Shown in pieces: positions 1 through 12,574 of a DNA stretch of 64,000 bases; position 1 is the stretch's first letter, and each line of letters opens with the position of its first letter. This DNA is from Sequoia sempervirens (lineage: Eukaryota > Streptophyta > Pinopsida > Cupressales > Cupressaceae). Made by a program: the position numbers and the translations under genes. The stretch lies in NCBI GenBank assembly GCA_007258455.2, contig VDFB02193867.1:563907291-563971290 (forward strand). Reading direction: 5' to 3'. Below the pieces are notes generated by a model. It did no database searches, was not told the DNA's origin, and saw only the letters and a program-made list of their open reading frames with translations.

Positions 1-2390
1 TTGCTGAATTAATATGCATGCATCGCTTATTTGAAGCATGCGTCTTGCGAGAGTAGTCTACACAACACCTAGACTCTTTGGGAATCTACGCGGCATGAAG
101 CAAAGACTGAAGGGCTACCAACGTAGGATTATTGTTGTTGATGTTTATCAATCATGCTGATTGTAATTAATGTATTATGCTCAATAATGCAGTCATTAGA
201 GATTTTTTAGTAATATATTGCTCACAAAATTTTTATTTTATATAACTAATATTAAGTGAGGTCCTTTACACATCGGATAATATTGGTGAGATATTTCATA
301 ATGATTTTTTGGATTTTATGATATATAAATAAATCAAGGGGTTAAGGTTTAGGTGTTAATGGAATTATTATTATAATATTATATTTTATTTAAATATAAT
401 AAAAGTTAGATTTTCAATTTATAGAGTAATGCATTATAGGAATTGTATATTACAATTTTAAATAAATATAATAAGAAAAATTGAATATGTATAATGGTTT
501 TTAGATATTAATGATGATTTTGATTTCTATATAGTGTATCCATAGCAAATTCAATGTAAGTCACTTTGACATTATTACGCCATACAATTTATTCAGCGTA
601 ACCCATTGCACACCTAAAGTGCAATAGCTAGTTCTATATACTTTGAAATTCATTATGTAGGTTTTCAAACTATATTGACTCTCTAAACTTAAATTATTAA
701 TTTATTTAGGAATTATTTCATTTTACTTTAACCAAAATCATCATTTGAATATTTCATTAATTGTTTTATATTTATTCTAAAAATTTAATAAACATTATAA
801 ATTTATATTTATATATTTAAAAAAATGATATCTTTATATTTTAAAAAATAATAATTAATATATATTCTCTATCACTATTGTAATGTGGAGAGAGAGCAAA
901 TATTATTTGTTTTATTGTTAATTATTTTGATCACAATCTTTCATATTTTCTCTATTTCATCTTTTAATAAATTAAAATTGACTCAAATATGATTATAAAT
1001 AAATAAATTGTATTCATTGCGCCACAATCTTTTGAAGAAAAAAAATGTCATTATCAAATAGTGACATGAAAATAAGTTTAGGCTATTCTTTTTATAGTTA
1101 AAATGAAAAAAGTAAAAAAGAAATCATAACTTACGTCACATTAAGATATTTTCAAGAAAAAATGAAAAAATAATATATTAAGAAATTTGGTCAAACTGTT
1201 ATAATTCTACCATCTCATTGATTCTTTTGATACCAAATGATAAAACTTTGTGAATGTCTTAATATTTAAAAAAAGAACATTGAATCTTTGATACCAACTT
1301 AATAAATAATACCAACTAATAAAATTTCACCAATGCATTAATATTCCTACATACCACCAAAATTAATAATCACTCACGAACAAAAATATATATATCCAAA
1401 CTCTCCAGCATCATTAAGGGAGAGGAGCCGATGGCGGGTAGGGTAACTTTGAGCGAGGGGTCCACGTCATGAGCGTTTGAATCAGACATTTTTTTTGGCA
1501 AAAATTGGGCAAGTCTATCAATGTTTTTAGATCATTTTTCAAAAACCACAAAAAAAGAGTCAAAAAAAGTCATGGACCGATAGTGGATCACTAAGTCATG
1601 TAATATTGGTATGCTAATGTGGCATTACATGATTGGTCAGTTTGTGTATTTTTTGAATTGAAGTGATTGATAGTTAGAAATTAAATGTAAATTCATTGAC
1701 ACTTTTATTGTCCAAAAATGAGTCCCGGACTGTCCAAATTTAGACCCAAGGTGTCCAAAACTATACCCACAATTGACTCTTCTCCCTTATTGAAATGTGG
1801 GAGAGTGATAGGAGTAAGCGATCTCAGTCACGGGCTAGTTAGGTATATAAATCAGATCTCTCCGCTAGCGTTGTTGCTACGAATAAACAAAGTCAGTGAC
1901 TAGGGACCGAGGGGCAATGGGCAATGCATTTCATCGGGCCTTGACTTGAGATGACCTAGGGTCTAAAGGATAATGATAAAATATAATGGATCAATGCTTT
2001 TAATCTCTCTTTTTCAGGAATATTCTATGGAAAACCTAACCCACCCGATGCTTGCTCTAATTCTAGATGTCGGCTTAGCGTAACGAATGGGTAATGATAT
2101 ATAATTATTATTTTTTTTTCGTACGCAACACCTACTTTAAATTAAAGAAATACCACGTACATACAAAGTTGTTGAGCTACAGCTTTTTATTTATATAAAT
2201 ACAACTAAATGTACCCATCCGTAACAAAGGTCAGTTATCTATTTTGTCTGTACTTAGGATTTTCCTCTCTTAGATTAAGGAAATAAAAGAAAATTAAAAA
2301 GCTATTGACTTACGTTTTGGTAAAAAGGTCTTCATTTATTTCATGGACATGGATTCACAGAGCTATACTAGAAGATACTAGAGTTTTATT
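1..2390. other. AT-rich spacer, no gene seen
   Basis: No reading frame with recognisable protein content, RNA gene or LTR boundary was found. A less AT-rich patch lies near 1420-1480 and 1890-1960. Several short frames exist but have no coding character. The stretch is probably old, decayed repeat DNA. Confidence 0.5.
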
Positions 2391-2792
2391 TATTACTATT
2401 TAATATGTTTTACTAGTATATTGTTTTTATTTTTTGCAATAAACTTTTAAATGTTGATTATCTTTTTTATAAATTTTTCTATCTTTTATGTGAGTAACTT
2501 TTAACATCCACATTCTAAACTTGATCTATGATAGAAATGTATTATTGTCTTAAGTAACATTATAAATCTATTAACTTCAAGATATTTATTTTCCTTGAAA
2601 TTTTACTATTAAATATACTTTACTAATATATTATTTTTACTATTTATAATAAACTTCTAAAGTTTATTATCATTTTCATATAATGTTTTCTACCTCTCAC
2701 ATGGGTTCTAAAACTTTTACCATCCACATTCAAAACTTGAACTATGATAGAAAGGCATTATTGTCTTAAATGACGTTATATTATGTTAGAAA
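2391..2792. repeat. Diverged tandem duplication, about 209-bp period
   Basis: The segment from about 2391 to 2571 is repeated at about 2602-2792. Shared words in the same order include TTACTATT, ACTA(G/A)TATATT, AATAAACTT, ATCCACATTC, CTATGATAGAAA and ATTATTGTCTTAA. The copies differ by many substitutions and small indels, so the duplication is old. No coding content. Confidence 0.75.
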
Positions 2793-5700
2793 TTAGTCTG
2801 CTCTGATGGGTAATTCCAACTACTGTTTGTTCCGAGAGCTCTTGATGCTACGTTTTCTACTCCTAACTGCTCGTGAAGGAGCCTCCTCTTTTTCCACAGT
2901 TTTTCACTTATGTACGGTCATACGGGTATCTCAGTGTTGGATTTTTCTCCTGGCAGTAGTTAAGTAGTGACTTTTGTAGCAGCAATTTTTCACGGGCTTT
3001 TAATATTTTAAAGTCTATTTAATATGTTTTTTACCTTGATGTGAATGCAAGTTGCTTATGTCATTTACTTTTGTTGAAAAAGGTTTTTTCACTTAAGGTG
3101 AATATTAAGGCATCATAAAGGTGTAATTAATGACTTGTTTTAATCTATGTTAGATAGATTTTATGATGAAATTAATTGTAATTAATGTAAAAGCTGTCGC
3201 TGTAAATTCTTCTCGAGTATTCTGCGTAAAAACTTTTATGAACAGTTTTGTATGATATTTTTAGATAGAAGAAGAATGAATATATCTGGTTGAAAGCAGG
3301 AAAATATTTTTCAAATGTGTGTTCAGTTGCCTATTGTACATGTTTTTAAGTTGATACTAAAAGAGTATATATGTTTAGGTTATGATAATGAATATATTAT
3401 TTAAACTATTCTTTTTAGATAAATTGATTTGTAAAATTGTGTTAGAATTTTTATATGTAAAATAGGATGCTGTAGTATTGAGTTATCAATTTTTTTTGTG
3501 ACCTTAGGGTTGTTTAATATATTTTTCATTGTGATATGAAATAAGCTTATTTTTTAAATCTTATACAATTACATTTTTGTGCTTAAGACTCTTTGTCTAG
3601 CTCTAATGTCATGTTATTTTCTAGGACTTGAATATAGGACCTACCATGTCTAGCATTGAATTGTTGATCATCTCTATGATTGATTGTTTATTTCTTTTTC
3701 TTTATTATAATTTGAGTATGGCTCATTTCTCTCACAATTCCATATTATTTTTTGATAAGTTATTAATTATTATTATCTCACTTAACCCCAATAGCTAATT
3801 TTATTTATCCATTGCCTTAGGACCAATTTGATCTTTTAGGTCCCTTTTGAGCCTAAAGTCATATGATATGATCTTATCTCAAAAAAAGGTTGCATGACTT
3901 GGTCAAGTCAATGGATTGGTTTTCACAACACAACTATGACTAGGGACTAGGTTGCACAACCTACTAGGTCAACCTAATTCAAATTTTAAATCTCTCATTG
4001 TTGACCAACCTTCCTAGATGATAACTAATATCATATCAACTTGCGCATTGATATATTTTAGTTTATAAACTAAGGACAGGTATTTTATAGGTAGATGTGG
4101 GTCATTAGAAGAGGATTTAAAAATCATTTATAATTGAAGAGATTACTATAAATTTTCAATCATCATATCACTAAAAAAATTATTCAATTACACAAAACTT
4201 CAAAACATTAGTTTTGAATCATTCAAGTACATCATATCCCAGACATGTTTACAAAATTATATCAACCTCTTAGGGACTTTATAAAATAATATATGGTATT
4301 AAAAAATTATCATCAACACACCCCCACTATATTTCTCAATATAACTCATTATCAGATTAAAATATATATTGTACATTCTAACTTTGGCTTGCTACTATTA
4401 TGCATAAGTCGTAAAATCCACATGTATACACATCAAACTAAGTTTCTAATGGATCACTCTTGCTCACATGGTAAAATCAAGTGGACTACTAGAGAATCCA
4501 AGGACTACTTTCCCTATGTAGAAGAAGTTCCCTATGGATAGCAACAATATTAATTTGTCTTGTGATCAATTATATAGGGTTCTTCTCTTTGTGAGGGACA
4601 ATATTCATATGGATGATTTTTTATTCTTATTTATTCTAATATTTAAATGTGCATGCATGAAAATATTTAGTGAAAATTTATATAAGAAATTTGTTAAGAA
4701 ATGGTTATATTTTTCTTAACAATTAAGTGTGAGGATGCAAAATGTACAAGGAAAGTACATGTGCATGCAAATAATTTTTGAATGAATTAATTTCCTTATT
4801 TACTTTGAATGCTTATGTTGAATTTTTTTAGAATGATGCTTTTTGGTTTTTGATTTTAATGTTTATATTTCGATAAAAGTGTATCCTTTAGTTGATGGTG
4901 ATGAGCCCTAGCACTGCCTCGTTTGATGATCTTTTCCCCTATTTTCATTTTCCTTTCCAAATATTTTACATCCTTTAACAACTCTTTTAATTGATATTGT
5001 GATAAAAAGTATTAATTTTAAATGTATGTTGTTTAATTAAATGGTTCTATATCAAATTAGTTATTTTCATAATAATATAGTATTTCCTATCTTAGTCATC
5101 ATAATTGGCATGCTCATGTTCTCATGAGTATCTGAAGGATAGAAAAATGGATTTTAATGGATCCAACCACTACCTATAACAACCAAGGTTTGCAACCTAC
5201 AACCATGACTATAACATGCCTGTGATTATGATGGAATATTCCATGTAGCCATGATAGTATTCTTCATATCTTTGAAACACTTCCTTGCAGGATTGGGTCT
5301 TTTTTCTCATTGTTATTGGATCCTAAAGAGCTCATTTCACCATACATTGGATATTTAAAGAATCCTCCCATGACTCATAGGTTGGTAGGAAAAAAAACTA
5401 GGACACCACTATAATTTCCTAATCCAAAAGAATAATATAATTTATTTTTTTTACCTTTCAAAAACACCTATTCTTTGAATAACAACATTTTCATCCCTAG
5501 CAAATCAAATATTAGATAACTCAAGTTAAAATTACTATTTATGTATTAAAAATATTATTGCATTTCAAAATAGAAAATAACAAAAATAATTTATAATCTT
5601 CTTGTTATAATGAACTACAAATAATAAGGGTAAATTGAAATCTCTATCTTTTTACTAGATAGAATTTTAAAATACATAGAAAATAGACTATAGCTTGATT

Positions 5701-6976
5701 AGACGTAACATCAATAAACTATCATGAGCACATCCATGGAAAACAACAAACAACTTCAATACAATACAACTAAATCTATGAACAAGGAATATTTGATGTG
5801 ACCTCTAAGTGAGATCATCCTCCAACCAAAGGGGTGACATCCCCTAACCTTTGAAATCAAAAGGATTTCCTTCTATGATCTATGATAGATCTATGAGTTT
5901 CATCCTTAGATCCACATGTTTGAACACAAGTCCTCAAAATAAATTAGGAAAAGAATTTGATTAAGTGTAGATAATTACCCTTAAATGGATGCTTCACCCT
6001 TTTATATCCATCATAACAATAATGGGTTGGCCAAAACATAAATCCACAACTCTAGATTCAAAAAATGATTATGGGCAAAAAAAAAGTCCCACTTTTGAAA
6101 GTTATGATACCAAAACTAACCATTAATGACATTATGACACTTGATGGGACATTATGAAGAGAAAAAATAAAGAAAAGAATATTAATAGTTAAAAATTGGA
6201 AATACCACAAGACATATCATAAGTCTAGACAATAGGGGTTGAACAATGAGTGTGCTATTAAAGCCATGTATGAAATTCTAATGAGTACAAAAGAAGAGTG
6301 AGGTGAGAATGGAAGGCATGATAAAATGAAGTAGTCAAAAATTTGGATGAGGACCAAAGATAGGTTGGAGTTATATGGGAAAGCATGCCAACTAAGATAG
6401 TTACGAAATCAGAACCTAGAGGTTGGTTGTTGCATAGGCAGGTAGCAATGTAAAAAGAGTTCAGACTATTGGATAGTTGATATGAGGTTATCCATGGTCT
6501 TACCTGGGTGTGTTAGAAGTACATCGCTTTCATATAATGGGCATCCACCGCCATAATAGTCATGAGGTGGTTAGCAATTTTGAAGTATGAATGAAGCATG
6601 ATACAGTTTATGATCCTCCATTACTGTAAAAACCCCTAGTGTCTGGATTTACAATTCATTAATTAAATAATCTCTGCAAAACTATTATAACTTTAGGTAT
6701 ACTTTAAGAAAAGAATTTTTCATTGATTGTGGATGCATTGGAATGGGTTGGTAGATCCCCTGTTCAAATGGCATTAGCCACCACATCTTCCACCATCGCA
6801 TTCCACTATTCACGCATAATCAATGAAAAAATGAAAATTAAATTGAAATTCTCAATCGGGAGTCGATATTCTTCGCTTTTACTATAACAATTAGTTCGTC
6901 ACTTTTTTAAAATAGGTAGTAAAGCTAGTTTTGAATTATAGATTCTTCAATTTTATTTTTAAAAATGTTTTAAATT
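2793..6976. other. AT-rich spacer, no gene seen
   Basis: About 4.2 kb without convincing coding sequence or RNA gene. Short frames at 4293-4719 have low-complexity AT-driven composition and I regard them as chance. The last part (about 6620-6976) borders the start of the LTR at 6977. A TG-initial sequence at 6625 was considered as an alternative LTR start, but alignment with the LTR at 55077-56086 favours 6977. Confidence 0.45.
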
Positions 6977-8262
6977 TTTAGACACGTAAAATATGCTGAT
7001 TGACATTGCACATCTGATCCCGACCACTAACACTGTTTCATCCTAAATCATCTATCGGTCTAACCATTTAATCAAATACCTTTATTTGATTAAATTCATC
7101 AATGTATCTCTCTTAATTAAATAAATTATTTATCTAATTAAGTCATTCTTTCTTGTTAATTAAATCAATCAGTCTGATCTAATTATCCCTATTTGATTAA
7201 ATAATCAATTTTATTTGATTAAATCTTTAAAGTCCATCCATTAAATTAAATAAATTAAAACCTTATTTAGTTTAATCTAACATCATCTCCTTGGTTAAAT
7301 AAAAGAAAAATCTTTATTTAATTAATCTTGAAACCATATTCTTCTCATGTTTGATTTAAATCAATCCATAAATTTAAATCAATATGTCACATCATTCTAA
7401 TCTCTCATTAAATTAATTAACCTTGATTAATTTAATCTCTTCTCATGTCCCATTCTCTAGCTTTTGCAACTTGCACATGAAAATAAATTTAATTCATTTA
7501 TTAAATCTCTATTTTCTCTCAAAAGACATAATAAAGGAATATTCCTCAAATTTGAATTAAAAAATCCAAGTGGACTTTGTCCTTCCAACAAGGCATTTAC
7601 TCCACTTGAAAGTCTTTTTTCCTTGAGCCAAGTGGCATTCAATGCATGTTCTTTCCCTCTTACATGTCATTTCAACTATTTCAAATTTCAAATATATGCA
7701 TTTATTAACACATTCTTCAAAACTTGCACATCCTCCATCTATTCACATGTTGAAAAGTTGTACTTTGTCATTGGTGGATCTTTAGTCCCACATTGCTCCA
7801 TTTTCGACATCTCTTCAACTTGATACTCTATAAATAAGAGGCTTATACTTCATTTCTATCATCACAACTTGAGTAAACTTACTATACTCAAATTCATAGT
7901 AATCTTCATCCATCTCATTGAGTTTTATAACTAGGTTATGAAGATTTTTTTTTTTGAGCATTCATCAATCTTCAACAAGGTGGATCACAATCTTCATCAA
8001 ATCATCTTTATCACACCAATGGAGTTGGGAAAGGGCCAATTTTCACATCAAGTTGGCACCAATTCCCTCAAGAGATTAAGATTTTGCTTTGTTTTAGAAT
8101 AGGATATGATAATCTTTAATTTAAGTTTGTTGTGTTCTTCATTTCATTCCTTTTCTCTTACATTCAAATGGATTTCTTGAGGAATCTCAATTCTGACTTG
8201 CATTTGATCTTATTAATGTGTTTATTTGTTGTGTTCTTGTAGGTATAGGATCTAGGTTCACA
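6977..8262 (+). mobile_element. 5' LTR of an Ogre/Tat-like element (element B)
   Basis: The right end is ...TTCACA, followed by a 3-nt spacer and a primer-binding site, which fixes the boundary. The left end was set by alignment to the inverted LTR at 55077-56086. That LTR starts TGTAGACAC, and this one reads TTTAGACACG, so the expected TG is mutated. Both LTRs share ACTTGCACATGAAA, AAATTTGAAT..., CAAGTGGAC, CCAACAA, GTCCCACATT and a TATA box about 430 bp before the end. They also share a block GGGAAAGGGC...CACCAAT with the LTR ending at 57843. No matching 3' LTR was recognised, so this is a truncated or rearranged element. Confidence 0.7.
7829..7836 (+). promoter_or_regulatory. TATA box in LTR B
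   Basis: TATAAATA sits in a locally mixed context about 430 bp before the LTR end. The LTRs at 55077-56086 and 57843 have the same octamer at a comparable place, which supports a real LTR promoter. U3 would lie to the left, R-U5 to the right. Confidence 0.65.
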
Positions 8263-8265
8263 TTT

Positions 8266-8282
8266 TGGCACTAGAGGGAGGG
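8266..8282 (+). other. Primer-binding site of element B (tRNA-Asn type)
   Basis: TGGCACTAGAGGGAGGG lies three nucleotides after the LTR end. It matches at 15 of 17 positions TGGCGCTAGAAGGAGGG, which from memory is the complement of the 3' end of plant tRNA-Asn(GUU). The same motif with the same 3-nt spacer occurs at 32265 and 57847. Confidence 0.65.
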
Positions 8283-8598
8283 TAAACTAGAAGATCAAAT
8301 CACATTTTTTGAGAAAATTTTGTGTTTTTTATGTTTTTGTGTGTTTGCAGAAAACTCTGCCACTGGAAGCTCAACGTCGCTGTTTAGCACCGCTGAGAAC
8401 TTAGTGTCACCATATAGCACTGCTGAAAAGTTCAAACCATGACACTCCACACTTCCCACACAGAATTCAAATTTTCAAACAGAACCATTGAATCTTTCCA
8501 GCTCGCTAGAATCTTTTCAAAATCCAAACTGCACTGCTAACCAGAATAGCAACACCTTCATGCTCACTAGTCTGGTTGCAGAGTGGCATTGACTAGTA

Positions 8599-8620
8599 AG
8601 CGGCGCTATACAGCACCGCT
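8599..8620. repeat. Short palindrome in the B leader
   Basis: The left arm AGCGGCGCT (8599-8607), a 4-nt loop, and the right arm AGCACCGCT (8612-8620) pair at 8 of 9 positions. Related half-sites (AGCACCGCT, AGCACTGCT) occur at about 8386 and 8426. Confidence 0.6.
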
Positions 8621-10738
8621 GGTGACTTAAAATTGTGACGCCTTCATGGATTGCACCACTGGAGGGAAGTAAAAAGTGAAATTTTATTTATAACACATGC
8701 TTTTTTTCAAAATCTGGTTATTTGGTTTGTTTTCTGCTTTCTTGACCTCTATTTTTGCAAAATCTAACTAATTTTCTTGTAGGTTGGATTTATCAAAGGT
8801 GAAGATGAAAAGAAGTATGATGACCTCATTTCATGATATCAAGTGTTTTTAAACATTCTAGTGTTTGTTCAACACTCTTAGAGGATTCACTATTCCTCTT
8901 AAGGAAAAATTTGCTATCTTACATGCTTAGGACTTACTAATTTCATTTTGGGCTCTAAAAAGAACCTTTTAAATTCTTTCTACAAAAGGAGTTTAAAATG
9001 AACTTTAGGACACAAACTCACTAGATTTTGTTTGGGACTAATAATTAAACAAAACAAAATCTCACACTTCATTTGGTGCTATAAAAAGGAGTCATTATTG
9101 CTTTGTTGGATTAGAAAGAACATGGGAAACTTTGCTTTATGATTGCTTACTCAAACTAAAATCATTGAAAGGACATATGCACTTCTCTCACACCTCACAG
9201 TGATCTTGAGAATCAAAAGTTTTTTGATGGTCTTAGGTTGGGATAAAGTAATTACCTCCACATTTCAATTGGATTATTAAAATTGAACAAAGCTTGCAAG
9301 TGTGAGTTAGGTATATCGTGTGTGTTCTCCCTTTGTTTCTAAACAAAGGTCGATCGAACTACGAATGTGCTTGATCATTTTTGTTTACCTTTAGAGGAGT
9401 TTGCCTAAGAGATGCATCCGAAAGGAGAATTCGAAGGTGACTCCAGCTGATTTTTCATTTGGGCCAGTATATAAATGGATAAGACTAAACTGACAAGTCC
9501 TCATGGTATGTAGGCCTTAGCCGCATAGTGTCTTTCAGAATGGGGTATTACCATAAAAATTATAAGAACCCCTAGTAGGATTGATTAAAACCTTTAGTGG
9601 CTTGCTAGACACTCGCAGGGTGTCATGTCCCCAATGTCCTATCATTAAGATCCTTGTTTGTAGTAGCCAACTAGTCCATCCAACAATTTTATCAAAGTGG
9701 TGCATTGGAACTTAGATTCCAAGAAGTTACTTGCCATGTCTAATCTTAGTTAAAATATAGAGGTTAAGACTTCATTCTTAACATACCTTTATATTTTTTC
9801 CTTGGTTGCATGTAAAATCATCTCTTCTACTACGAAGGGCATGAGGCAAGCCCACCAAGAAAAATGTACCAATTGAGCTAGGATGTTATATTGCTTACAT
9901 GAGTCAAAACACTTGCTTGTTCAAAAACATTTGGAAACAAACATTTAACATCATTATCAAAATTTCAAACCCTTTAGGAGGAAAATATAATTGACCAAAT
10001 TCATGTGTTATTTCTTGCCCTTGAAATTTTATCCTTAGAGGTTTCTAAACACTTGGATTTACATCTCAGTTTGCCTACTAAAGTTAAACAATAGGTAACC
10101 CTTGCCTTAATTTCATCAAAATTCCACATAACATACTTTGTGGGATTCGAAGAAATTGGGACATTGGACATCTAGTTTGGAAATCTAATCAAAGAAGTGT
10201 TCGTGGTTAAACAAAATCACCAAGCAAAGATAAAAAAAAATTGGCTCTCACACATGTGTTAGTTCCTGATGATTTCCAAGAAAGTTAAAATCCCAAAACA
10301 AAAGTCCTTGAGAAAAAGTTTAAAGTTTAGGAGTCACACTTGAAAGGTCATCAAGAAATACATCAGGAAGTGCAATCAAAAGCAACATATCAAAATAAGA
10401 AAAAATTCACAAGGTTCTATAGACTCATTCCTTTGTACAATCCAGAAATGTATGCTCATTTTGAACCACTTCTTAGTTATAGAGGTCCTTAGAAGTATTG
10501 TATTTTCTTCAATACCGAGGTCTAGTAAACAAGTGTCTTTTTAGGTACATTCTAGGATCAAAATAAAATATTTTCATTCACATCCTTGAACATCAAACCA
10601 AAATCACCTTATCATCACCTTTTGAAAAATCTTGAAGTTATCTTACATGCTAAGCTTTTTGGCAAAAATAAAAATCATCAAATCTTTTAAGCAAAATCCT
10701 TGAAATGTTTGAATCAAAAACATCAAATCATCTTTGGA

Positions 10739-10914
10739 TAGGTATGTGTAGATGCATCCTTTTGCATATTCTTAGTCAAAATATCAAACCATCTTGTTTA
10801 GCTAGGTATATGTAGATGCATCCTTCTTCATATGCTTGGTTAAATTATCATCTTATTTAAATAGGTGTGGGTAGATGCATCCTTCTCCCTACACATATTC
10901 AAATTATCATCCTT
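10739..10914 (+). repeat. Three tandem copies of an approximately 60-bp leader unit
   Basis: Each unit begins TAGGT(A/G)T and contains GTAGATGCATCCTT followed by an AT-rich tail with TCAAA or TTAAATTATCATC. Units start near 10739, 10801 and 10860. The homologous place in element C (about 62153-62215) has a single copy. Confidence 0.7.
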
Positions 10915-11118
10915 TGAGAAAATCTACCCCTTAGATAATCATCCAACATCTTAGGGTCTATTTGTTCATAAATCCAAAAGAAAACACAAAATCAAATCAA
11001 AGTCAAAATTTGAAAAAAAATCCAAAAAGTCCTAAAAAGTCTAGCATCCCTTCAAGATTTCTCAAAAGTTCAAACATCCACATCATCCATCATTTACATC
11101 ATCTCCATCATATCACCT

Positions 11119-12560
11119 TTGATCCTTGAAAAACATCCTAAATTTTCTCTTTTTGTACCTAAGATTAGATCAATCCAAAGAATTAGAGATTCATCTCCCA
11201 TATTCTTCAAACATGATCCCTATTTTATGGTGCAAACTAGATCTCAACACAAGAGGAACATGAAAGCCAACAAAGAAACATCCACTACATGTGACCTAAT
11301 TCAAACAAATTTTGAAATAAATCCCGTTGAATCAAGTAATCCTCTAATCAACTTTCCTACATCATAACAAAACCCTCAAGAGGAAGTAGAGGATCTTAGC
11401 AATAATCCTTTTGGAATGTCACATGAGGAAATCAGTGAAATGATTCAAAATCGATAGAACTGTAAGATTATCAATATCATGATGAGACTCAACCCTTCAC
11501 TATACATGCTGAAATTAGCAAAGCAAGGGGCTAAACTACCTTCTGATTTCAATGTAAGCTCTATAGTGGAACCATCCTTAGAGGTCATGCCTCCAATTTC
11601 ATCCACACTCCCCATCTCATCTACACCCCCATCCCAAAGTATCACTCAAAATATCCCGCAAATCACAACATCCATTTCTCCAACTCAACCTAGTGTTAAG
11701 AAGGGAAGTGCATTTCTTAATGCCATACAAACATATCCCCTTGTCAATAATCAAGACTTGGATGCAAAAACCATTTTGGGGAAAAACGTACCCCAAAATC
11801 CATTTCATACATATGTCCCTCTCACTTTCCATGATCCTAATGATCCATCATCATCATCATCCTTTCGTACAACACCCCAAACCTCTCTCCCCATATCCTC
11901 ACAAGGAGAGGGTGACATGTTTGGACCAGGGGGCATTTTTGACACAACACCATTTCCTCAAGAGATCACATCTCTCACATTTTCACCACTTCCACCATTG
12001 CCATCATCATCCACACCAATTCTTAGATTAGGGCTTCCACCTTTACCAAATATCAATCAAAATAAAACCAACATCTTGAACATCAATCAAAGCATCACGC
12101 CAAACTCTCAAAACTTGTCATCAACATCGCAACAACAAATGAAAACTACACAAGAAATCACCACATCATCAACCACCCCCCCTAACATCTCAAAACATGG
12201 TCTCTCAAGGACCAACCACATCGATAGCACCATCTACCACTCAAACCCTAATCACTAACATGATAATGCCTCCCACCACCACCACCACCACCACCACCAA
12301 GCTCCAACACATCAAGCCAATACAGTATGGCATTGCAAGTTGCTCAAAAAGCTTCCTATCAAAAGACATTCTTGCAAGTACAAAAATAATAAGCTACACA
12401 ACTAGTTGTTCAACAAGCCGTGCAACTAGCTACCCAACAAGCCACTCAAGCTGCACAAGCTACTCAAGTTGCCCAAGCTGTATTACAAGCACAATAGTCT
12501 TCCCAAGCCCAAATCTTATTGCAACAACAACAACAAGCTGCACAATCCAATTTTCATTTC
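11119..12560 (+). pseudogene. Degenerate gag region of element B (Ogre/Tat-like)
   Basis: The frame opens near 11119 and contains MVQTRSQHKRN at 11227, a start also visible in decayed form in element C at about 62387. It is then broken by stops at 11365 and 11450. The longest clean piece (11479-12258, 259 residues) is Ser/Thr/Pro-rich and carries no recognisable capsid fold. A third frame at about 12408-12560 is very rich in Gln and Ala (pattern QQAxQxATQ), as often seen in the low-complexity part of Ogre-type gag. So at least one frameshift lies near 12260-12400. Assignment rests on position after LTR, primer site and leader, and on similarity to element C. The sequence ends abruptly near 12560, where minus-strand element sequence begins. 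Confidence 0.5.
12272..12299. repeat. (CCA)n microsatellite
   Basis: About nine CCA/CAC triplets in a row inside the degenerate gag of element B. The expansion probably contributes to the frame change there. Confidence 0.85.
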
Positions 12561-12574
12561 TTGTGTATTAGGTT

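Larger units (their letters stand above)
8283..11118 (+). other. Long noncoding leader of element B, shared with element C
   Basis: About 2.8 kb between primer site and gag with no long frame. The part from about 8940 to 10540 aligns by eye with 60570-62000. Shared phrases include GGTCGAT..AACTA, AAGTCCTCATGGTATGT, CCCCTAGTAGGATTGATTAAA and CTTCTACTAC. Conservation between two decayed copies marks it as the element's own leader, not random flank. It contains short GC-rich words around AGCACCGCT at 8370-8640 and a triplicated unit at 10739-10914. Confidence 0.6.

Noticed and set aside
1718..1903. 61-residue frame in the less AT-rich patch
   Set aside because: No recognisable family and no supporting splice or promoter signals.
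6625..6640. TGTAAAAACCCC as the start of LTR B
   Set aside because: Attractive TG start, but alignment with LTR D begins at 6977.
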